Assembly (NCBI RefSeq): GCF_022179725.1
Contig: NZ_BPRC01000001.1
Location: 975,569-1,039,568 of the forward strand
DNA length: 64,000 nucleotides
Source of the DNA: Methylorubrum aminovorans
GTDB lineage: Bacteria > Pseudomonadota > Alphaproteobacteria > Rhizobiales > Beijerinckiaceae
Direction: 5' to 3'
Made by a program: the position numbers and the translations under genes. Below the pieces are notes generated by a model, which saw nothing but the letters and a program-made list of their open reading frames with translations, was not told the origin of the DNA and searched no databases. Shown piece after piece: positions 27,940-33,690 of this stretch (the first letter of the stretch is position 1; every line of letters begins with the position of its first letter).

Positions 27940-28223
27940 TCGGGAGACGGCTCATGTCGTGGTTATGGCCCCAGCGCACTGAGGTTTCTCCGGAGCGCCT
28001 GAACGCCATCCTAGCCGAGAATTCGGCCATCAGCAGCCGGGTCGAAGCCTCTGCGGAAGAGATCAAAGAGCGCTCCGACGCCGAGCGGCAGGCGTTGGTG
28101 GCTACGATTGCGGACACACGCAGGCGTCGGGCGGCGCGGGAAAACCGTCTTCGTGAGAAGGCGATGCGAGATCCCAGCCTCGCGGCAGTGAACGACGTGA
28201 TCCGGATTTTGGAGGGGCACTAG
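27936..28223 (+). CDS. Coiled-coil hypothetical protein
   Basis: The product has 95 residues, with a short aromatic N-terminus (LMSWLWPQRTE) and then a charged coiled coil rich in Arg, Glu and Ala. The ATG overlaps the preceding stop (ATGA). In the lysis module it could pair with the spanin-like protein, but there is no lipobox. Confidence 0.5.
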   Translation: MIGRRLMSWLWPQRTEVSPERLNAILAENSAISSRVEASAEEIKERSDAERQALVATIADTRRRRAARENRLREKAMRDPSLAAVNDVIRILEGH

Positions 28224-28224
28224 A

Positions 28225-28758
28225 GTGACGTTCGCCGCTCGTTTTAAGCGTAGCCTCACCATCTGGATCGGCTTTGGGTGCGCGGGCCTCTATTGGGCTG
28301 TCGCTCCGTTCCTGCCGACCAACGTGCAGACCGAATGGCTGCGCGTGTTCATGATCGTGCTAGGGTTCGCCATTGTCGCTTCGTGCGTGAAGGCGATCCG
28401 AAGCCTCACCCTCGCGGATCAGCCCGTCTCGGCGCAGCAATACATCCTCGGCACGTTCTTCCGCGAACTCGGCTTGCTCGGCAGCGCAATGTGGCTGCTC
28501 GTCTGGCGCGGCGCGGGGTTCCCGCCCTGGATGGTTGTGTCAAATATTAACGCGTTTTGTCTTTGGCTTGTGGTCCTCGGCCAAGCATTCGTGCTGATGG
28601 CCCCAAGGGATCAGGAGCGTACACCGCCCGCAGTGCGATGGCCTCAACTGGCCGCCCTTGTCGGCATTTCTGTCGTGTTGGGCTACCTTCTACTGGTGCT
28701 TAGACCAGACTTTCGGCTCGTCGCCTCATGGCTGCAAACCTGCTTGCCCGTAAACTAG
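28225..28758 (+). CDS. Four-span membrane protein of unknown role
   Basis: The product has 177 residues with four hydrophobic segments (about 12-28, 41-55, 88-130 as two, and 142-160) and short polar loops. Start GTG directly after the previous gene. It is the last plus-strand late gene and converges on the minus-strand cluster. A role in lysis or in excluding other phages is possible but unproven. Confidence 0.6.
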   Translation: MTFAARFKRSLTIWIGFGCAGLYWAVAPFLPTNVQTEWLRVFMIVLGFAIVASCVKAIRSLTLADQPVSAQQYILGTFFRELGLLGSAMWLLVWRGAGFPPWMVVSNINAFCLWLVVLGQAFVLMAPRDQERTPPAVRWPQLAALVGISVVLGYLLLVLRPDFRLVASWLQTCLPVN

Positions 28759-29085
28759 TTAGCGCTTTCTAGCCTCGCCAGAACCATTAAGGCGCGCCCG
28801 TGCCAGCACTCCAGCCCGCGCCTCGGACGAGAAGCGCTCTGCCTGCGTAAGCGGGGCCGTCTCAACGGCATCTGCAACCGTCCACCCCTGCTTTCTAATG
28901 CGGGAAATGGCGGTGGCGTAGCCGACCACGCCGCCGGCCATCTGAACGGCATCCTCAATCGAGACTTCTCGGCCACGGTACGTGACGACGACGTTGCCGC
29001 GCTTGTTGTTCATGTTCTGCTTTTTGGAAACCCATCGGCAATTCCCCGGCTCGATGGCGCGGGCCTTCTCGTAGCGCTCACTCAC
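28759..29085 (-). CDS. HNH-endonuclease C-terminal part without the HNH core
   Basis: The product has 108 residues. Residues 11-34 (EPGNCRWVSKKQNMNNKRGN) match the segment that follows the HNH core in phage HNH nucleases, and the rest (VVTYRGREVSIEDAVQMAGG, ISRIRKQGWTVADAV) matches their helix-turn-helix DNA-binding tail. The catalytic HNH part is missing. Its ATG overlaps the stop of the upstream gene, so it looks like a deliberate short gene. It may bind DNA without cutting. Confidence 0.6.
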   Translation of the reverse strand: MSERYEKARAIEPGNCRWVSKKQNMNNKRGNVVVTYRGREVSIEDAVQMAGGVVGYATAISRIRKQGWTVADAVETAPLTQAERFSSEARAGVLARARLNGSGEARKR

Positions 29086-29606
29086 AGCGTGAACCTCTCT
29101 TGATCGCAGTCGAGGCAGGGATTGCCGTCGCCGTCATCCCGAGCCGTGCGGCAGAACTCTGCGCACTCCTGCGGGTTGGCCGGGCCATCCGCCAGCAGTC
29201 GCATCAGGCGAGCGTTCTCGGCTTCGACCTCGGCCTTCTCCTCCAAGACGAGGCGATAGAACTCGTCGTGGCGGGCCGCGCTGTTCACCCGATGCCAGAC
29301 CTGCCAGACCAGCACGTCGGCGGCATCCGTATGCCCGGCCGCGTCTAGCGCCTCAATCACGCCGCGCAGATAGCCCCAATGGGTGGCCGTGTGCTTGTTG
29401 ACCTTCGTCTTGCGATCAAAGGCGCCGAGCTTCTGAAGCGTGTTGTTCGTCGGGTGCTCTGTGACGCCATCCATCACGGCCAGGAGACGACGGGCGCCGT
29501 CCTCGCCCAGCGAGTTTGAGAAGCCGCAAACTAGCGGCTCCTCCACGCGGCACATCTGATCTGACAGCCACGCGGTGACGGCTTTGACTTCGGCGGAAAG
29601 GGCCAT
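29082..29606 (-). CDS. Hypothetical early-region phage protein
   Basis: The product has 174 residues, mostly helical, with TNNTLQKLGAFDRKTKVNKH and a coiled-coil-like EEKAEVEAENARLMRLL. The C-terminus holds four cysteines (ECAEFC and PCLDCD) that could bind zinc. No family is recognised. It is the upstream partner of the HNH-like gene by ATGA overlap. Confidence 0.6.
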   Translation of the reverse strand: MALSAEVKAVTAWLSDQMCRVEEPLVCGFSNSLGEDGARRLLAVMDGVTEHPTNNTLQKLGAFDRKTKVNKHTATHWGYLRGVIEALDAAGHTDAADVLVWQVWHRVNSAARHDEFYRLVLEEKAEVEAENARLMRLLADGPANPQECAEFCRTARDDGDGNPCLDCDQERFTL

Positions 29607-29633
29607 CCCTCTCTCCCTTCTCTCTGTGGCAGG

Positions 29634-29843
29634 CTAGGCGGCGGGGTCAGGCCGAGACGCCATCTCGTTGATCGCCGCAACGAGCCGATCAGCGTAGGCG
29701 GCATCGTAAAATGTCGTTGCCGCAAGGATGCGCCCAGGGCGGCTAGTCACTCCTAGCCGGACGATGACAGAGCCGTTCGGTTGCTTGCGTATGGTAGCAA
29801 TGAGCTTCCCGGCATCGCACGGATTGTAGCTCGCCTCGGTCAT
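29634..29843 (-). CDS. Hypothetical small phage protein
   Basis: The product has 69 residues and is beta/alpha in appearance (LIATIRKQPNGSVIVRLGVT, then DAAYADRLVAAINEMASR). A GGAGG site lies six bases before the ATG. Its start overlaps the stop of the upstream membrane gene. No family is recognised. Confidence 0.55.
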   Translation of the reverse strand: MTEASYNPCDAGKLIATIRKQPNGSVIVRLGVTSRPGRILAATTFYDAAYADRLVAAINEMASRPDPAA

Positions 29844-30001
29844 TTGGAGCCTCCAGCATGACGGGCCGATGAGAGCACCCACATGGCGCCAAAACCGAAC
29901 CCAAGAGACAGCATGAGCGGCGCCACGGGGTGAACGAGCGCCGCCCACAGCGAGATGAAGCAGCCGAAGCCCGTGCCGCAGAGGAGCAGTGCCAGCTTCA
30001 T
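29840..30001 (-). CDS. Two-span small membrane protein
   Basis: The product has 53 residues with two hydrophobic segments (LALLLCGTGFGCFISLWAAL and PLMLSLGFGFGAMWVLS) and a short basic end. Four-base overlaps with both neighbours show a coupled operon. It may be a phage membrane protein acting on the host envelope. Function unknown. Confidence 0.55.
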   Translation of the reverse strand: MKLALLLCGTGFGCFISLWAALVHPVAPLMLSLGFGFGAMWVLSSARHAGGSK

Positions 30002-30243
30002 GACTGGCTCCGGCCCGCGCAGTGCTTCTCCCACCAGAGCCGAGCCATCTCTTCGCGAATGCGGCGCATCTCCCGCGCGGCTCGGGGCTTCCCGAGCAGC
30101 TTGTCAGTCAGCCAGTCGTACTGACCGGGGCCGGTCTTCATCACCACGGCCCAGTAGAGCGCCTTGCGGTTTTCGCAGCGGTTGCCAGCCTCATCAAGCG
30201 GGACAAGGTGTGGCTCAAAATTAGGGGTGGTGATGCCAACCAT
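29998..30243 (-). CDS. Hypothetical phage protein
   Basis: The product has 81 residues, soluble, Arg/Trp-rich, with ENRKALYWAVVMKTGPGQYD and a basic helix (KPRAAREMRRIREEMARL). I took the ATG at 30243; the longer open frame upstream is serine/alanine-rich and overlaps another gene. Its end overlaps the next start. Confidence 0.5.
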   Translation of the reverse strand: MVGITTPNFEPHLVPLDEAGNRCENRKALYWAVVMKTGPGQYDWLTDKLLGKPRAAREMRRIREEMARLWWEKHCAGRSQS

Positions 30244-30253
30244 CGCCTCCTCC

Positions 30254-30475
30254 TCAGGCCGCCAGCCGAAAGGAAGAGAGCCGCTGAAGCTCGGCCCAGA
30301 TGCCGTCCTTGACGCGCTGGGTGACGCGGTAGCCGCTCTCGCGCACCGCCTGCTGAGCAGCATCGTAGCAGGCCAGGGCGTTGCGGGCGCAGACGTTCTT
30401 GGCAGCATCGGAAATGGCGCCCTCGAAAACCGCGTCGCGGGCAAAGAGGATGATGTCGCGGTCGGTGAGGGCCAT
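30254..30475 (-). CDS. First gene of the minus-strand operon, hypothetical
   Basis: The product has 73 helical residues (MALTDRDIILFARDAVFEGA). It starts 30 bases downstream of a near-consensus promoter whose spacer contains an operator-like repeat, so it is probably strongly expressed until repressed. GGAG precedes the ATG. It leads the genes down to 28,759. No family is recognised. Confidence 0.6.
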   Translation of the reverse strand: MALTDRDIILFARDAVFEGAISDAAKNVCARNALACYDAAQQAVRESGYRVTQRVKDGIWAELQRLSSFRLAA

Positions 30476-30504
30476 AGGGTGTCTCCGTCGTTCGATATGG
30501 ACAT

Positions 30505-30532
30505 AATAACCGCCATACGCTATGTGTCAATA
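30505..30532 (-). promoter_or_regulatory. Near-consensus sigma-70 promoter of the minus-strand operon
   Basis: On the minus strand TTGACA (30532-30527) is followed after 16 bases by TATTAT (30510-30505), close to the sigma-70 consensus. The 16-base spacer holds one copy of the CGTATGGCG(G/C) repeat. The first downstream ATG is at 30475. Confidence 0.8.
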
Positions 30533-30581
30533 AGCGCCATACGAAAAAGAGGCTCCCTTGCGACAAATTCCGCCATACGAT
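30512..30581. promoter_or_regulatory. Operator array: three copies of (C/G)CGCCATACG
   Basis: The 10-mer occurs at 30512-30521, 30536-30545 and 30572-30581, same orientation, start-to-start distances 24 and 36 bases, all in the divergent region between the minus-strand operon and the ribbon-helix-helix gene. The first copy lies between the -35 and -10 of the promoter. This is the layout expected for repression by the neighbouring regulator, which is an inference. Confidence 0.75.
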
Positions 30582-30593
30582 AGCGAGCGGACA

Positions 30594-30785
30594 ATGGGAC
30601 GCCCTCCGCTCAAGCCGAAAGACCCGACCGTGAAGACGACGATCCGTCTGACGGAGAGCCTGTTGCGCCGGGTTCGGATCGTGTTCCCTGACGGCGAGAT
30701 GTCGGACTTCCTCAGGAAGTGCCTTGAGGCCGAGGTTGAGCGCCGAGAAGCCTCTGCGGCTCGTTCTTCCAAGCCCTCCCCCTAA
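30594..30785 (+). CDS. Ribbon-helix-helix type regulator
   Basis: The product has 63 residues. VKTTIRLTE can form the DNA-contacting beta strand, LLRRVRIVFPD the first helix, and GEMSDFLRKCLEAEVERRE the second helix, the MetJ/Arc fold pattern; GRPPLKPKD is a basic arm. It is divergent to the minus-strand operon and lies next to the three repeats, so it probably represses that operon and itself. A TTG at 30558 would add 12 residues but would place the third repeat inside the gene. Confidence 0.7.
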   Translation: MGRPPLKPKDPTVKTTIRLTESLLRRVRIVFPDGEMSDFLRKCLEAEVERREASAARSSKPSP

Positions 30786-30889
30786 CCTCAGGGGATGCAT
30801 GAGATTAGGGCGTCCCCTTCGGGCCGGGCTGGCGCCCTACGGGTTCAGCCGCTTCGCGTCTTCACGCTTCGCGCGCTCATCCCTGACGC

Positions 30890-31147
30890 TCACGGCTCGC
30901 CCTCCGATTTCCCTTCAGCCGCAAGCGGAGAGGGGGAAGCCCTATGGACGTTCAGCCGTCCAAGCAGCCCGACGCGCTCAGTGTCGAGCGCCGCCCATGC
31001 CTCGACAGCAGCCTTCGATAGCGTGCCGACGTGAACGCGCTTGTTGCCTCCGAGCGGCGGGATCGTCGCGTAGACATCGTGGAGATGTCCTGGCGTCTCG
31101 CCCGGCTCGGCATGGTAGCCATTGCAGAGGTGGATGCGCTTAGACAT
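30890..31147 (-). CDS. Hypothetical phage protein
   Basis: The product has 85 residues. Residues 1-68 look folded (MSKRIHLCNGYHAEPGETPG, VYATIPPLGG, HVGTLSKAAVEAWAAL). The last 16 (SPSPLAAEGKSEGEP) come from an imperfect palindromic GC-rich stretch like those at neighbouring gene ends. It overlaps the upstream gene by eight bases. No family is recognised. Confidence 0.6.
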   Translation of the reverse strand: MSKRIHLCNGYHAEPGETPGHLHDVYATIPPLGGNKRVHVGTLSKAAVEAWAALDTERVGLLGRLNVHRASPSPLAAEGKSEGEP

Positions 31148-31385
31148 TGCTCGCCCTCGCATTAAGCTGCCGCTGCTTCTCTTCCTCGATCCGCAGCACT
31201 TCGTCGTAGAGGCCAAGCATCAGGTTGTCGGCCCATGGGTTGTTCAGCGGCGGTCGCTTGCGGCGGTCCCACCACGTCTCGCGGTTGGCCTCGTACCAAT
31301 GCCGCAGGTACTCGGCGGCTGCGTCGCCATCAGCGGTGGGCTCGCCGCAGAAGTGCATGTCGGAAGTCGGGACGCCCTCGCTCAT
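31140..31385 (-). CDS. Hypothetical phage protein
   Basis: The product has 81 residues, Trp/Arg/Glu-rich (AEYLRHWYEANRETWWDRRK), ending in a charged helix (GLYDEVLRIEEEKQRQ). Probably helical and soluble. It overlaps both neighbours by a few bases. No family is recognised. Confidence 0.6.
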   Translation of the reverse strand: MSEGVPTSDMHFCGEPTADGDAAAEYLRHWYEANRETWWDRRKRPPLNNPWADNLMLGLYDEVLRIEEEKQRQLNARASNV

Positions 31386-31639
31386 CTCCCATCCCCTTCC
31401 CGAGAGAGGGCGGGGTCTTGGGCGGCGAGTTCTTGCGCGGCGGCTGCCGGGTTGAATATGCCGTGGATGATGCCCGCGGCCACTCCGTACGCCTGACTAT
31501 GGCCGGCGTGGTACTGAGCCATCAGGTAGTCACCCTTGTGCCGGAAGCCCTCCATCTTCTCGTGGTGCTCCTCGAACATCTCGCGAAGCAGCTTGTCCAC
31601 GCAGGCCAAGTTTGCGGCAGTGCCGGTCTTCTCACCCAT
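31382..31639 (-). CDS. Hypothetical phage protein
   Basis: The product has 85 residues. It has a helical N-terminus (LACVDKLLREMFEEHHEKME) and His/Gly-rich middle (YHAGHSQAYGVAAGIIHGIF). The end, PALSREGDGR, comes from a GC-rich repeat-like stretch. It overlaps the downstream gene by four bases (ATGA). No family is recognised. Confidence 0.6.
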   Translation of the reverse strand: MGEKTGTAANLACVDKLLREMFEEHHEKMEGFRHKGDYLMAQYHAGHSQAYGVAAGIIHGIFNPAAAAQELAAQDPALSREGDGR

Positions 31640-31670
31640 CGCTCAAGCTCCTTCACTGCGGGGTGGGGAG
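31640..31670. repeat. GC-rich repeat at a gene end, copy A
   Basis: This stretch shares GCTCCTTCACTGCGGGGT with copy B at 32,117, with similar flanks. It covers the last codons of the upstream minus-strand gene, giving the tail RSEGA and its stop. It looks like a small dispersed repeat that has become part of gene ends. Confidence 0.6.
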
Positions 31671-31858
31671 GGGGAGGGGCCAACGGCATGGTCAGCCAGC
31701 GCCTCAAGCTCTTCCCGGCTCATCTCGGGATGCTCGATCCCCATCTCGCCGATGATCCATGATCGACGCTGCGCGTGACGCTCGGCCGGCGTCATGACGT
31801 GGTTGCGGGCTCGTTCGAGGGCGGCGAGCAACTTCGGATCGGTGGCGGGGAGAACCAT
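31643..31858 (-). CDS. Hypothetical phage protein
   Basis: The product has 71 helical residues (LPATDPKLLAALERARNHVM, MSREELEALADHA). The end, PSPSPPRSEGA, is encoded by repeat copy A. The ATG at 31858 follows GTGAGG; a GTG at 31864 overlapping the upstream stop is the alternative start. No family is recognised. Confidence 0.6.
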   Translation of the reverse strand: MVLPATDPKLLAALERARNHVMTPAERHAQRRSWIIGEMGIEHPEMSREELEALADHAVGPSPSPPRSEGA

Positions 31859-31860
31859 CC

Positions 31861-32115
31861 TCACGCTCCCTCTGCACGAGAAGGAGTGGAGGCGGGTTCC
31901 TTCGGCGGGAGATCACGGAATGCCTGGTAGGCATACAGCACGCCGTACAGCCGATGGTACGCCTTGATCAGGCCCGGCGTTTTCTCGTCCTGCGAAAGCA
32001 GTTGCTCAGGCAGGAGGTCGAGGTCGTACAGCAGCGACTTCAGCGCCGGATCGTCGTTGATCAGCCTCCGTGCCGTCGCGGACAGGTTCAGGTCTTCGGA
32101 CCATCCATCGCTCAT
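31861..32115 (-). CDS. Hypothetical phage protein
   Basis: The product has 84 residues, helical and leucine-rich (ARRLINDDPALKSLLYDLDL, KAYHRLYGVLYAYQAFRDL). The tail, TPSRAEGA, comes from a stretch related to repeat copies A and B. It overlaps the next gene's possible GTG start. No family is recognised. Confidence 0.6.
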   Translation of the reverse strand: MSDGWSEDLNLSATARRLINDDPALKSLLYDLDLLPEQLLSQDEKTPGLIKAYHRLYGVLYAYQAFRDLPPKEPASTPSRAEGA

Positions 32116-32116
32116 G

Positions 32117-32147
32117 GCTCAGGCTCCTTCACTGCGGGGTAGGGGGC
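32117..32147. repeat. GC-rich repeat at a gene end, copy B
   Basis: Shares GCTCCTTCACTGCGGGGT with copy A about 480 bases away and encodes the same end (PRSEGA and stop) of the overlapping minus-strand gene. The proteins in front of the two copies are otherwise unrelated, so the repeat moved, not the gene. Confidence 0.6.
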
Positions 32148-32427
32148 GCTCAACACAGTTGCTCTCACGCGCCAAATTCTCGGCGTCCCACGTCCCAAGG
32201 TCGCCGCAGACGGGGCACGCCTCTTCCGGCTTCAAGTCGGCGCCAGGGAAGGGGCACGTCCGGTTGCCTCGCCGGACAAATTCACCTTTGAGGCGGGCTT
32301 CCTCGGCGCGGAGGCGCTTGATCTCTGCCACTGCCTGTCGGACGGCTTCCGCGCCACTCGGACTGCTGTCGGTGTCCAGCACGCGGGCGAGGCCGCGCAA
32401 CTCCATGATCAGGACATCGTCTTCCAT
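32119..32427 (-). CDS. Hypothetical phage protein with zinc-finger-like cysteines
   Basis: The product has 102 residues. A helical part with coiled-coil features (EAVRQAVAEIKRLRAEEARL) is followed by NRTCPFPGADL and EACPVCGDLGTW, whose cysteines could bind one zinc. The end PRSEGA comes from repeat copy B. A GTG at 32433 overlapping the upstream stop is an alternative start. Possibly nucleic-acid binding. Confidence 0.6.
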   Translation of the reverse strand: MEDDVLIMELRGLARVLDTDSSPSGAEAVRQAVAEIKRLRAEEARLKGEFVRRGNRTCPFPGADLKPEEACPVCGDLGTWDAENLARESNCVERPLPRSEGA

Positions 32428-32429
32428 CC

Positions 32430-32939
32430 TCACCCCCCCTCGGTTCGGAAACAGGCGGGGGTGGGGGTGGCCTTGTTCGCGGCCGGCATGCTGGCGTCAT
32501 TGATTTCATAGTAGCCCCAGCCCATGCGATGCCAGAGGTCCCAGAACCATGCTTCGGTCTCGGCAACAGAGCCCTCAACCGAACGCTCCACGTTCGCGCA
32601 GCCGCCCCAATCTTCGTCGGACATTTGGAATTGGACGTTTGCGCTGGCCGAGCGCCGCCCGCCTTGGTGCATCGTGAAGTCGTAGAGATCGACGTTCAAG
32701 AAGTAGCGGGTGCCGCGAGCATCACGAACGCGCTTCTGCACCGACCCAACGTACATGCGCCGATCGTCGGGCACATGCTCTTCGCCACGAGCCTTGAAGC
32801 TGTCGTGATAGGGCTTGTAGCCGGCGGCTAGGAACTCATCGCGCCATGCTGGCGCGGGCTTTTCAGAAGTTTCCAAACCACTCGCGGCATCTTCGGCAAA
32901 CTGCCCCTTCGGGAGCGCGCCGCTGGAAACCGCAGCCAT
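32430..32939 (-). CDS. Hypothetical protein at the prophage right end
   Basis: The product has 169 residues. The centre has aromatic, charged segments (MYVGSVQKRVRDARGTRYFL, WFWDLWHRMGWGYYEI). The end, PTPACFRTEGG, is repeat-derived. I took the ATG at 32939 because the open frame upstream runs through the tRNA fragment, giving the well-known GTRTQDLQIKS artefact. It is the first gene of the minus-strand group 30,890-32,939. No family is recognised. Confidence 0.6.
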   Translation of the reverse strand: MAAVSSGALPKGQFAEDAASGLETSEKPAPAWRDEFLAAGYKPYHDSFKARGEEHVPDDRRMYVGSVQKRVRDARGTRYFLNVDLYDFTMHQGGRRSASANVQFQMSDEDWGGCANVERSVEGSVAETEAWFWDLWHRMGWGYYEINDASMPAANKATPTPACFRTEGG

Positions 32940-32972
32940 TGTTTTTTCCGCGCTATTTCCGCTGCCGAAATT

Positions 32973-33018
32973 ACTTTTAATCTGTAGGTCCTGGGTTCGA
33001 GTCCCAGCGCGCTCACCA
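32973..33018 (+). tRNA. tRNA-Lys(TTT) 3' fragment, prophage attachment site (attR)
   Basis: The stretch holds the anticodon loop CTTTTAA (32974-32980), the T-arm CTGGG/TTCGAGT/CCCAG (32991-33007), the acceptor 3' strand CGCGCTC, discriminator A, and CCA (33016-33018). The bases left of it do not form the D-arm or the anticodon 5' strand, so it is not a complete tRNA. That is what remains of the host tRNA when a phage carrying its own 3' copy inserts in it. The 46-base stretch is the likely core of recombination; the exact crossover is not visible. Confidence 0.9.
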
Positions 33019-33027
33019 CAGATCTCG

Positions 33028-33058
33028 CCCGCCCGTTCAACGACTTGGCGGGTTTTTC
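33028..33058 (+). terminator. Terminator of the original tRNA-Lys gene
   Basis: CCCGCC (33028-33033) pairs with GGCGGG (33047-33052), followed by TTTTT. It lies ten bases after the tRNA CCA, so it was probably the tRNA terminator and now marks the start of host DNA. Confidence 0.75.
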
Positions 33059-33405
33059 TATGCCCGAAACGGGCAGCGTCGGGACTGCAACACGGGCAGC
33101 TCATGTCCGACTTCGATCGGAAGCACCGAAAGCCGTATCCGATCTAATTGCTTATGGCCGGATACGGCCCTAAATCTCTGTTTTGTCGTGCTTTCTTCGA
33201 CGAGCCGGCATCCACTTCATCGGAAGGCGCTCTAAAGGCCGCTCTCCACGTGTTGGTCATGAGGGCGCGAGAGCCACGGGGTGGAAGGCGTGAGATTAAG
33301 TCTCGAAGCCCGTCAGTTCCCACCTGCTTGATCGACGAGTGCCATAACCCACACGCATCAATCAGCCAGCCTCGCTGATCCTGGCAACCGTGCTACGGTC
33401 TCGCC
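33059..33405. other. Host stretch after attR without a convincing gene
   Basis: I see no promoter, RNA or repeat that I can support. One open frame (33,148-33,378, plus) has mixed composition and only a TTG/ATG start without a ribosome-binding site. It may be a remnant. Confidence 0.4.
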
Positions 33406-33534
33406 ATGCCACGCTTCTCAGTCTTCTTCTGCGCCTCTGCCGCCCTGCTCACGGCCTATCTCGGCTGGTCGTATGCCCACGCCGATGAGGTGGACGTCGC
33501 CAGGATTCCGGCCGTGGAGTGGCAGGCCCGATGA
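33406..33534 (+). CDS. Possible 42-residue exported peptide
   Basis: The frame encodes a signal-like N-terminus (FSVFFCASAALLTAYLGWSY) with a likely cleavage after AHA, then only about 17 residues. It lies between the prophage end and the radical-SAM operon, convergent to the latter. It may be a truncated gene. No family is recognised. Confidence 0.35.
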   Translation: MPRFSVFFCASAALLTAYLGWSYAHADEVDVARIPAVEWQAR

Positions 33535-33539
33535 ACGCT

Positions 33540-33690
33540 GTCGGCTGACAGCTTTCAGGCCGTAACAACGCCTCAAGATGGCGTCGACCTCATCGCGGCT
33601 GAGGGTGTTGCCGATTGCGTTGCCGATGATGACCTCCTCGCGCGGCCCGCGGGGCCCGTTGCTCCACCCGCATTCAGGGTTGCTGCCGGA
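33540..33690 (-). other. Coding-like stretch in another frame at the end of the STM4011 gene
   Basis: In the frame read from 33,690 leftward, the bases give GSNPECGWSNGP, then REEVIIGNAIGNTLSRDEVD and AILRRCYGLKAVSR. Nearly all third codon positions are G or C, and the text looks like a real helical protein. The STM4011 frame over the same bases is Ser/Ala/Thr-rich and unlike protein. No good start codon is seen. It may be a frameshifted continuation, the 3' remnant of a lost gene, or a short peptide gene. Confidence 0.35.

Larger units (their letters stand above)
1..33018. mobile_element. P22-like prophage, right part, integrated in tRNA-Lys
   Basis: The block carries a full virion and lysis gene set (terminase, portal, scaffold, capsid, gp4-like and gp10-like tail proteins, ejection proteins, spikes, endolysin, holins) in P22-like order, then minus-strand small genes. 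It ends at a 3' tRNA-Lys fragment that ends in CCA. The fragment has no matching 5' half, which is what the displaced end of an integration at a tRNA gene looks like. The left end, with the reconstituted tRNA, integrase and immunity genes, is not in the window. No structural gene is obviously broken, so the virion part looks complete. Whether it can be induced cannot be judged from here. Confidence 0.93.

Noticed and set aside
30890..32470. CRISPR array from the repeated GC-rich elements
   Set aside because: Spacing is irregular, copies are imperfect and lie in gene ends, and no cas genes are seen.
32973..33018. Complete tRNA gene
   Set aside because: The D-arm and the 5' strands of the acceptor and anticodon stems are missing.
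33148..33378. 76-residue ORF after the prophage
   Set aside because: TTG start, no ribosome-binding site and no protein-like pattern.
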